IMG/VR virus record: IMGVR_UViG_3300005838_000047
Span: 1-29,098 of that record
Source: a virus
DNA length: 29,098 nucleotides
Direction: 5' to 3' (one strand)
The position numbers and the translations under genes are program-made. The first letter of the stretch is position 1. Each line of letters starts with the position of its first letter. The notes beneath the pieces were generated by a model. The model had not been told where the DNA came from. It ran no database searches and saw nothing but the letters and a program-made list of their open reading frames with translations. This document shows positions 16,659 to 22,617 of this stretch, piece by piece.

Positions 16659-17088
16659 GGTCGTCTCCTGAAAATGCCCGTAGCAATGCGCTGCCGAAGT
16701 TGCTCTGTGGGCTGTTGGCGAGGAGCATGATCATCATGCCCTCCTCATCGTCTCGCTGGCGCGCTGCCTTGGCGAGACTTGCTGCTGCGATCCGGGCCTG
16801 ATGTCCCAACTGGGTTGCATCAGGGGATGCAGGAGCGGCGGCAGTTTTGGCCGGGGTTGCTTCCTCGATTAGAAGTCCTGGGCCGGATACCTCGGTGCCG
16901 GTCGGCACTTTAGACAAATTTTTGGTGGCGCGTCCAGCGGTCTTTTTTGCCGGCCCCTGGGGAGCCGTACTATCGAGCGTCTCCTGGCGTCGGTTCTCCG
17001 CTGTCTTGAAGGCCGGCGTCTGGGGCCGCTTCACCCGCCCCGCGCCGCCAGATAGCGACATCTCGTATATGATCGAGACTAGGGGCAT
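16645..17088 (-). CDS. Hypothetical Ala/Lys-rich protein between portal and scaffold (147 aa)
   Basis: 147 aa from ATG 17088, whose A is the last base of the portal stop (TGATG). No clear ribosome site precedes it, so it probably depends on re-initiation after portal. A later ATG (codon 10) is possible. The first 90 residues are basic, polar and low-complexity (KRPQTPAFKTAENRRQE, KKTAGRATKNL). The C-terminal part has an Ala-rich helix (ARIAAASLAKAARQRDDEEG) and MMIMLLANSP. No family is recognised. Small disordered proteins at this place may help head assembly. Confidence 0.55.
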   Translation of the reverse strand: MPLVSIIYEMSLSGGAGRVKRPQTPAFKTAENRRQETLDSTAPQGPAKKTAGRATKNLSKVPTGTEVSGPGLLIEEATPAKTAAAPASPDATQLGHQARIAAASLAKAARQRDDEEGMMIMLLANSPQSNFGSALLRAFSGDDHANR

Positions 17089-19247
17089 CAGGCGCTCGCT
17101 GCGGGTGGGGGTTTTCTGGCCGCGTTATCCGCCCCAGGGACACCTGTGTCGTTGTCGCCTAGGAGATCGAGCTGCATCTGCCAGCCAGCGTTCTTAGCTT
17201 CCTGCAGATCCTTGGCTGCCTCGGCCTGGTCGCGGATTGCCTCGGCCTCGGCCTCGATCCGTTCGCTCTGCGCCTTGTACATATCGACCTTGATCTTCTC
17301 GTTACCCTGGTCAATCTTGCGGCCCTCAAGCGCGAGTTTGCCCTGCTCCAGGGTGCGGTCGTTGGCGAATTGCTCCTTCATCTGCTCGATGGTCTCCAGC
17401 GCCTTGCCGTGCTCGTCCTGCAGCTGCTGGAACATCTGGATCCCCTCCTCCAGCTTCTGGCCCAGCGCCTCGGCCTCGGGGTTGCCTTCCTCGCCGTCCT
17501 CGTCCTCTCGGAGCTCGGGCGGCAGCAGCATCTTGAGCCGCTTGGCGATGTCGTCGCTGCGCGGCCAGTCCAGGCTCTCGGCCAGGATGTCGCCGATGTA
17601 CGGCGCCGCGTCGGGGAAGTTGCGCAGGAGCTCGATCATCTGCGTCGAGGCCTCTTCGCGGCGCGTCGTGAAGCTGGGGCCGGCCTTCACCGTGATGTCG
17701 TACCTGCCCGTCGTGATGTCGTAGATCTTGGTGATCGGGTCGCCCTGCTCGTCCTGCTCGTCGCGGTGATCAGGATCCGGGAAGGGCTGGTTGACCTGGA
17801 CAGTGTCCGGGGTAGACATATCCTCCCCCATGATCCGCATCACCCGAGGCTCCGGGTAGACGTGCGGGATCAAATCGAGCACGACCACGCCCGTGTGCCG
17901 GATGCAGCGGGTCATGTTGTCGATGAAGTGGAAGTTGGAGACGTCTGACTGCCTGTCCCTCGCCTTGATGGCCACGCCGCTGGTCTCGTTCGACTTGGCG
18001 CCCAGGGCGGCGTCGAAGATGCCCAGGGTCGCCTTCAGATCGTCGGAGGCCATCATCGCCTCGTTCAGGGCACCGGCAGGCACGCCGGCAAAGGGTTGCC
18101 GCTGTGGCGGCGCCTCGCCAGCGACGGGATCATACTCGAGCGTGGCGTGGCTCTCCGAGTTGGCGGTGTCCCAGTTCTTGTCGGTGTTGAAGGCGCCGAC
18201 GGCGCCGACCCAGGGGGCGCGTGGACTTAGGGCCACGATCTCGGTGGCTGTGGTCCTCCAATAGTTCAGCATGCGCTGGGGATCCTTGGCGAACTTGATC
18301 AGGCTGTGCAGGTACTGCACGCCCTCGACCCAGACCTCGTCGCCGTAGCACGGGATGATCGGGATGTATTTGCCGGCCCACTCGGTTTTCTCCTCCAGGA
18401 TCTCGGTCGCGGACATCAGGTACTGCTCGACCTCCCAGGTCGGCACCTCCCGGTCGGCGACGACGGTGATGCCTCGGGCGTCGAAGATGGCGCGGTTCTG
18501 AGAGTCGGTGAAGAGCTCCTCCATCATGACCGTGCCGTCGGAGAGCTTGAGCAGCGTCTTCATGACCTCGAGCCGGCGCCAGTATTCAGCGACGCGGACA
18601 CCGTCCTCGTCATGCCACAGGCCCATGCGGTTGTCGTTCTCCTCGCCCTCCCAGGACGCCTGCTCGGCGCCGGGGTACTGCTTCTCGAACTCCTTCTCGG
18701 TCAGCAGATCGGTGACGAAGGCCGTGTTCCACTCGGCGCTGTCGGCCCCCTGCGCCAGGGGATCCCCGTAGACGGTGAAAGGGTTGGCGATGCGGTTGAT
18801 CAGGATGTCCTGGTCGAAGGTGTCGTCGCGAGCGTAGTCGACGTCCACCCTGAGGTAGCCGAAGCCGCCACTGACCGCGTCGTCGATGGCCTTGTCGTAG
18901 GCCAGGTCGGCCTTCGACTGGACCTCGATGTTGCGGATGATGCCGTTGAGGATCTCCGCCGTCTCGGGATCCGCCTGGTCGTCGACGGGGTGGCACTTGA
19001 TCGACGGCTTGTTGAGCCTGGCGTCATTGACGATCTGTCGGATGAAGGTTGGGAGCCGGTTGATGACCAGCGTCGGGCGACCATCGATGTCGCGCTGGTT
19101 CGTGTCGACCTGGTCCCACTGGTCGCCCAATCGGCCGAATTTTAGGTCGTCCCTGGCCGTATCGCGATTGACGCTCTCCTTCTCCTCGGCAGCCTCAAAG
19201 GCGTCGAGGGCTTCCTCTACGATCTTCTCGTCAGTGGACATCGCCAT
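17088..19247 (-). CDS. Portal protein, P22 gp1-like (719 aa)
   Basis: 719 aa, close to the 725 aa of P22 portal. ATG 19247 is chosen because AGGAGACGACC stands just before it; MSTDE two codons later is an alternative. Family marks run in order: DLKFGRLGDQWD (about 31-42), RPTLVINRLPTFIRQIVND, RNIEVQSKADLAYDKAIDDA, GFGYLRVDVDYA, RIANPFTVYGDP, EVWVEGVQYLHSLIKFAKDPQRM (split), LNYWRTTATEIVALSPRAPW, LGIFDAALGAKSNETSG, SGVAIKARDRQSDVSNFHFIDN (split), then ITTGRYDITVKAGPSFTTRREEA (split). The C-terminus is a long Glu/Gln-rich helix, like the barrel helices of P22-type portals. It forms the dodecameric head vertex. It follows TerL by 9 nt. Confidence 0.92.
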   Translation of the reverse strand: MAMSTDEKIVEEALDAFEAAEEKESVNRDTARDDLKFGRLGDQWDQVDTNQRDIDGRPTLVINRLPTFIRQIVNDARLNKPSIKCHPVDDQADPETAEILNGIIRNIEVQSKADLAYDKAIDDAVSGGFGYLRVDVDYARDDTFDQDILINRIANPFTVYGDPLAQGADSAEWNTAFVTDLLTEKEFEKQYPGAEQASWEGEENDNRMGLWHDEDGVRVAEYWRRLEVMKTLLKLSDGTVMMEELFTDSQNRAIFDARGITVVADREVPTWEVEQYLMSATEILEEKTEWAGKYIPIIPCYGDEVWVEGVQYLHSLIKFAKDPQRMLNYWRTTATEIVALSPRAPWVGAVGAFNTDKNWDTANSESHATLEYDPVAGEAPPQRQPFAGVPAGALNEAMMASDDLKATLGIFDAALGAKSNETSGVAIKARDRQSDVSNFHFIDNMTRCIRHTGVVVLDLIPHVYPEPRVMRIMGEDMSTPDTVQVNQPFPDPDHRDEQDEQGDPITKIYDITTGRYDITVKAGPSFTTRREEASTQMIELLRNFPDAAPYIGDILAESLDWPRSDDIAKRLKMLLPPELREDEDGEEGNPEAEALGQKLEEGIQMFQQLQDEHGKALETIEQMKEQFANDRTLEQGKLALEGRKIDQGNEKIKVDMYKAQSERIEAEAEAIRDQAEAAKDLQEAKNAGWQMQLDLLGDNDTGVPGADNAARKPPPAASA

Positions 19248-19256
19248 GGTCGTCTC

Positions 19257-20495
19257 CTATCCCATCCAGCCGGCGTGCCGGCGGTTGGTGCGCTTCTTGC
19301 GCGTGGGTCGTTGGGTCATCTTGGGGAACAGCTCGGTGAAGGCCCAGACCATCGCGTCGACGCGGTCGGGGGATCCCTCACCCTCGTAGCCGGCTGCCGT
19401 CATCAGGCACATTTGCGCCTCGAGCTCGGGGAAGCTGCCGGCATGGTGGACGCGGCCCAGGCCGTAGAGGGCGGCGATCGGCTCGGCGCGGACGTGCTTG
19501 CCTCGGGATGCGGTGACTGGGACCAGGGGGATCCCTGGGCGTACTGCCTCGAGCGTCGACCGGACCAAGGCGCCGCCCTGGTTCGTTTCGTAGACGATGG
19601 CGTCGGCCTCCCACTTGTCGTAGGCAGCGACGGCCCTGGAGGCCCACTTCTCGGGCTTGCCTCGGGTCGTCAGGTCTTCGAGGACGTAGCCCTTCTTGGC
19701 GTCGTCGAGGCCGGCGACGATGATGCCGTGCTCGTTGCCGGCATCCGCGTCCTCCCCGACCGCGTGGTCCACGGAGACCACGATACGCTCGAGCGTGTCG
19801 GGCGCTTCTCGGATCCTGCCGTCGTGGATATCTTGCCGCGTCCATATGGCGCCGAGGGCTTGAGGTTCATATGCCCCCTCCCACACAAAACTATATCTAT
19901 CTGGATTATTTATGCGGTCGTACTGCCGCTCCTGCTCCATCTCCTCGGAGAAAAACGGGTTGTCCCAGTAGTTGACCGAGCGGATGATCGCGTCCTCGGG
20001 AGGGTGCAAGCCTCGGAAGCGTTGGTCAACCGGATCACTGGCGTGGCGAGGGTTCCATGACGCCCAGATCTCTGAGCCTGGCGCGCGGATCGTGGGGATC
20101 AGGATCTCGAGTGAGGTCTTCGAGATGACGTGCGCCTCCTCGAGCCAGCAGAGCGTGATGCCCTCGTAGGATTTTATGGTGTCGACCGTGTGCTCGCCCA
20201 GGCCACTGAAGATGAACCTGGTCCCGTTGGCGCCCCGGATCTCGGTCTGGATCGAGCGGTAGAAGCCGGTCAGGCCGAGCTCCTCGATCTGGGTGTCGAG
20301 CAGTAGCTTGACGCTGTCCTTGATGCTCTTCTGCGTCTCACGGGCGCACAGGATGCGCTCCTGCTTCATGCCGCCTCGGAGGAGGAGGGCCTTGGCGAAG
20401 CTATGCGACTTGGCGGCGGCGCGGCCCCCGTAATAGGCCTTATACCGGCTCGGGGTCAGCAGCTCGCCAAAGGCCTCGGGGATCGAGATGTTCAC
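19257..20495 (-). CDS. Terminase large subunit (412 aa)
   Basis: DNA-packaging ATPase/nuclease of 412 aa. GTG 20495 is preferred: it overlaps the previous stop as GTGA and has a GGGGGG stretch 7 nt before it. The alternative ATG 20531 adds 12 Arg/Pro-rich residues and a 40-nt overlap. The ATPase half shows the deviant Walker A GGRAAAKS (23-30, Ala where most P-loops have Gly), CARETQKSIKDS, and Walker B ITLCWLEEA (113-121). Then SWNPRH, the arginine-rich linker and YEPQALGAIWTRQDI. The RNase H-like nuclease half has SVDHAVGEDAD, YETNQGG and RVDAMVWAF supplying the acidic residues. It works with TerS and the portal. Whether packaging is headful cannot be told from the sequence. Confidence 0.92.
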   Translation of the reverse strand: MNISIPEAFGELLTPSRYKAYYGGRAAAKSHSFAKALLLRGGMKQERILCARETQKSIKDSVKLLLDTQIEELGLTGFYRSIQTEIRGANGTRFIFSGLGEHTVDTIKSYEGITLCWLEEAHVISKTSLEILIPTIRAPGSEIWASWNPRHASDPVDQRFRGLHPPEDAIIRSVNYWDNPFFSEEMEQERQYDRINNPDRYSFVWEGAYEPQALGAIWTRQDIHDGRIREAPDTLERIVVSVDHAVGEDADAGNEHGIIVAGLDDAKKGYVLEDLTTRGKPEKWASRAVAAYDKWEADAIVYETNQGGALVRSTLEAVRPGIPLVPVTASRGKHVRAEPIAALYGLGRVHHAGSFPELEAQMCLMTAAGYEGEGSPDRVDAMVWAFTELFPKMTQRPTRKKRTNRRHAGWMG

Positions 20496-20680
20496 TCGCC
20501 GGCCCCCCGGTGCCAGCCGGCGGCGTAGCAAACGGCGGCGGCGAAGTCCTGGATCTCGGAAGGGTCGACCTCGATCACCTCCATCACCGTGCCGTCGCCA
20601 TTGCGGTGATGCTGCACGACGGTCATGTGGTGCTCGGTCAGGGTAACCTTGTAGCGGTCGATGGTGATCTCTTTATTCAT
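20492..20680 (-). CDS. Small hypothetical protein between terminase genes (62 aa)
   Basis: 62 aa from ATG 20680, overlapping the TerS end by 8 nt and joined to TerL by GTGA. It looks like a small beta-hairpin plus helix: EITIDRYKVTLTEHHMTVVQHH, then VIEVDPSEIQDFAAAVCYAAGW. No family is recognised. The tight coupling on both sides suggests it is co-translated with the terminase, perhaps as an accessory, but nothing in the sequence shows binding to either subunit. Confidence 0.6.
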   Translation of the reverse strand: MNKEITIDRYKVTLTEHHMTVVQHHRNGDGTVMEVIEVDPSEIQDFAAAVCYAAGWHRGAGE

Positions 20681-21170
20681 CGCGGGGCTTCCTCCCCGGT
20701 GCGGCGACCAGCGTCACGTTGAACGCTACGGGCCCGCCGCCAGGCGCTGCGACCTCAAGGCTCGAGTTGTCGCGGAAGCGGTCAGGGCGCCGGCCCTTGA
20801 GCATGAACATGAGGAGCGTGTCGGAATACTTGCGGGTCTTGCCGACCAGCTTGCCGCCTTGGTAGACGGGCTGATCGTCGCCGACCATACCCCGGCGCCT
20901 GGCCTCCTCCTCCATCGCATCGACGCCGAGCTCCCAGGCACTGTCCCACTTCGCCTTGAACGCGGGATCCTTGTCGCGCCACTCGTAGACGCTGCGCCTG
21001 GGATAGCCGGCGCTCCTGGCCGAGGCGGAGACGTCAGCCGTCTCCTCGAGCGTGCCGAAGAACTTGCCGTCGCGCGCAGGCGACCGCCGTTTGAAGACGC
21101 CTTTGGTGGACGATGGCTTGCGCGGTTTAGGCGCAGCCTTTTTAGGTGTGCGGATTGTGCGTGTTGCCAT
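20673..21170 (-). CDS. Terminase small subunit (165 aa)
   Basis: 165 aa from ATG 21170. The N-terminal 35 residues are basic (KKAAPKPRKPSSTKG). Residues about 44-64 form a helix-turn-helix: ADVSASARSAGYPRRSVYEWR, split by the turn at AGYPR. It is followed by DPAFKAKWDSAWELGVD and the family-typical RKYSDTLLMFMLKGRRPDRF (about 115-134). This is the DNA-recognition subunit that selects phage DNA for TerL. The start codon directly abuts a 12-bp hairpin (21171-21200), so its translation may be limited. It lies 40 nt after the RuvC-like gene. Confidence 0.87.
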   Translation of the reverse strand: MATRTIRTPKKAAPKPRKPSSTKGVFKRRSPARDGKFFGTLEETADVSASARSAGYPRRSVYEWRDKDPAFKAKWDSAWELGVDAMEEEARRRGMVGDDQPVYQGGKLVGKTRKYSDTLLMFMLKGRRPDRFRDNSSLEVAAPGGGPVAFNVTLVAAPGRKPRDE

Positions 21171-21200
21171 GGGCCAAATCTCGTAGCTGAGATCTGGCCC
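21171..21200 (-). promoter_or_regulatory. 12-bp hairpin flush against the TerS start codon
   Basis: On the minus strand GGGCCAGATCTC pairs with GAGATTTGGCCC around the loop AGCTAC, with a single G-U pair. The last base of the stem is immediately followed by ATG of TerS. The only ribosome-site-like purines (GAGA) are in the 3' arm and would be hidden. No U-tract follows, so translational control or RNA processing is more likely than termination. Confidence 0.6.
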
Positions 21201-21210
21201 ACGGTCAAGC

Positions 21211-21834
21211 CTATTGCTTAGGCCCGTGCTTGGCTGCGCTGTACCTCAGGAGCTCGAACTGCTCCTTCATGGCGACCTTGCGCAGCTGCTGCTGCACCCG
21301 CTGTGAGCCGTTGAGCGGCTTCTTGGCGAGCTGCTCCTCGACGGCCCGCCGCTCGATGTACCAGCGTGCGATCAGTGCCGCCTCGGCGATACCGTCGTTG
21401 GCCAGGACGTTGAAGTCGACAGGTTGGCCGCGCCAGCGGAACAGCGTCTTGGCCAGGTCGAGCGCCTGGCGCTTGTGCTCCTTGCCGCCCGTGAGGTTGA
21501 AGGCCTCCTTCCAGACCGTCGGGCTGACGAGACCGTTGCTCGGCGCGCACAGCTGACTGGCCATGACAGCCGCGCCAGTCGACAGGCCGAAGGCGAACGC
21601 TGACGCAGAGCCGTCGGTAGGCCGAGAGAAGACCATCTCGCAGCAGGCCTCGTCGATCTGCTTCTCGGCCTGCTCCGCTCCCGCCAGGATGTTGCGCACC
21701 AAGGCAGGGCCGTCAGTGACGACCCGCTTGTTGCCATACTTCATCTGAGGCGACCTGCCCCCGGCGAGGATGAGAGATCCCTGGACGATGGCCCAGCCGC
21801 CATCCTTGCCAGGGTCGATGCCCAGGACGATCAT
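21211..21834 (-). CDS. RuvC-like Holliday junction resolvase / endonuclease (207 aa)
   Basis: 207 aa from ATG 21834, overlapping the upstream 37-codon ORF as ATGA, with GGGGGG 7 nt before the start. RNase H-fold resolvase marks are all there: LGIDPGKDG (first Asp at 7), CEMVFSRPTDGSASAFAFG (acidic Glu at 66, matching the E..v..p..G..s.f.fG pattern of phage RuvC-like enzymes), and NDGIAEAALIARW (Asp 147, Glu 151). It should resolve branched replication DNA before packaging, which fits its place just upstream of the terminase. The C-terminus is basic and helical. It is somewhat longer than the 170-aa bacterial enzyme. Confidence 0.86.
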   Translation of the reverse strand: MIVLGIDPGKDGGWAIVQGSLILAGGRSPQMKYGNKRVVTDGPALVRNILAGAEQAEKQIDEACCEMVFSRPTDGSASAFAFGLSTGAAVMASQLCAPSNGLVSPTVWKEAFNLTGGKEHKRQALDLAKTLFRWRGQPVDFNVLANDGIAEAALIARWYIERRAVEEQLAKKPLNGSQRVQQQLRKVAMKEQFELLRYSAAKHGPKQ

Positions 21835-21944
21835 TGCCGGCCCCCCAGGGACTGCTCAGACCTCGGATGGGTGGTCAAAACTGCGTTTTGACACCTCTCG
21901 TAGAGAGGTGGCTTTGCACGATTGATTGAAGTGGTTGATTTCAT
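21831..21944 (-). CDS. Putative 37-aa leader or small protein upstream of the resolvase
   Basis: An ATG at 21944 follows AGAGGA by 9 nt and opens 37 codons that end in TGA overlapping the resolvase ATG (ATGA), the same junction style as most genes here. The product is small and basic (starts MKSTTSINRAKPPLYERC). Two abutting hairpins (21892-21910 and 21875-21891) lie inside it. It could be a real mini-protein or a leader peptide controlling the resolvase and terminase. It has no recognisable family. Confidence 0.45.
   Translation of the reverse strand: MKSTTSINRAKPPLYERCQNAVLTTHPRSEQSLGGRQ
21875..21910 (-). promoter_or_regulatory. Two abutting hairpins inside the small ORF
   Basis: Hairpin one (21892-21910) is CACCTCTC/GAGAGGTG, 8 bp with a 3-nt loop. 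Hairpin two (21875-21891) is TCAAAA/TTTTGA, 6 bp with a 5-nt loop. They touch without a spacer. Neither has a U-tract after it. The pair could act as an attenuator-like or protein-binding RNA element ahead of the resolvase-terminase genes. Confidence 0.45.
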
Positions 21945-22060
21945 TAGATAAAGTCCTCTAACATCCGCAAAACTGCAGGCAAACGTGCATTTTTGCTAAG
22001 TGGTTGAGCCTGCACGGTAATCACCGCACGTTTGCCGGCAAACATTTTTCAAACAACCGG
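21945..22060. promoter_or_regulatory. AT-richer spacer with palindromes and repeats
   Basis: This is the longest minus-strand gap apart from the divergent region. It holds an 11-bp inverted repeat GGCAAACGTGC (21978-21988) / GCACGTTTGCC (22026-22036), and a 14-bp perfect palindrome GTTTGCCGGCAAAC (22030-22043) that shares its core. AAGTGGTTGA at 21998-22007 recurs at 21929-21938. No convincing -35/-10 pair is visible, though weak ones exist. It separates the replication genes from the resolvase/virion block, so a regulator or middle/late promoter could act here. Confidence 0.5.
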
Positions 22061-22375
22061 CTAATAGTTCTGCCCGTGACCGCCCTGGCGCCGCAACTGT
22101 TTGCGGCTGTGATCGGTCGACCGGGGCACCACCTTCTTGACCGGATTGCCGTCGGCCACGCCGGGATCCAGGAACAAACTGTCGCCCATCATGGCCTCCA
22201 TCACGTCCTGGTCCGCACGCCGCTCCTCAGGCTCGTCAGGGCCCTCGATTGTCACGACGTAGTAGAAGGTCTCCGGGTTGGGGAAACGCCGCAGGCGCCC
22301 CTCCCTGGCAGCCTCGGTGAGCACTGTGCGGTCGGATGTCGGCTCGACCGGCTTGGCGTGATTGACGCGGGTCAT
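22061..22375 (-). CDS. Hypothetical protein (104 aa)
   Basis: 104 aa from ATG 22375, overlapping the previous stop as ATGA. It is charged and probably partly disordered: MTRVNHAKPVEPTSDRT start, then REGRLRRFPNPETFYYVVTIEG, an acidic EERRADQDVMEAMMGDS, and a basic end (KKVVPRSTDHSRKQLRRQ, split). The middle FYYVVTIEGPDE could be a strand pair. I recognise no family. It is the last gene of the replication-side block, before the palindromic spacer. Confidence 0.55.
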   Translation of the reverse strand: MTRVNHAKPVEPTSDRTVLTEAAREGRLRRFPNPETFYYVVTIEGPDEPEERRADQDVMEAMMGDSLFLDPGVADGNPVKKVVPRSTDHSRKQLRRQGGHGQNY

Positions 22376-22617
22376 GCGAGTGCTCCTGTGTAGTAGGGCG
22401 CGGTCAATTCGCCGCCCTGGTTGACGTCGATATGCTCCTCGAGATCGATCCAGCTCGTCCGGGGATCCGAGGTTCTGCCGCCGTACATCAGCTTGACGAA
22501 GCCGGTGCCGACACCGACGTACAGGCTCGAGCCGCGATGGAAGACATCCACCTGGCGGTAGACGCCGCCCTTGCAGATGATCGCCTGCTCGTGGGGCACT
22601 TGGTGAAACAGCCTCAT
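22372..22617 (-). CDS. Small conserved-type phage protein (81 aa)
   Basis: 81 aa; ATG 22617 is chosen because it overlaps the primase-helicase stop as ATGA, whereas earlier in-frame starts would lie deep in that gene. The pattern KGGVYRQVDVFHRGSSLYVGVG followed by GFVKLMYGGRTSDP and TSWIDLE (shown in parts) recurs in small phage proteins of unknown function that accompany replication genes. It looks like a compact beta-barrel or beta-sheet protein. No catalytic residues are apparent. Confidence 0.6.
   Translation of the reverse strand: MRLFHQVPHEQAIICKGGVYRQVDVFHRGSSLYVGVGTGFVKLMYGGRTSDPRTSWIDLEEHIDVNQGGELTAPYYTGALA

Noticed and set aside
18306-19145. Plus-strand open frame of 279 codons
   Set aside because: Antisense to the portal; Val/Asp/Leu-rich shadow sequence with no motif.
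20496-20531. Upstream ATG for TerL adding 12 residues
   Set aside because: The extension is Arg/Pro/Gly-rich and would overlap the previous gene by 40 nt; GTG 20495 has the GTGA junction common here.
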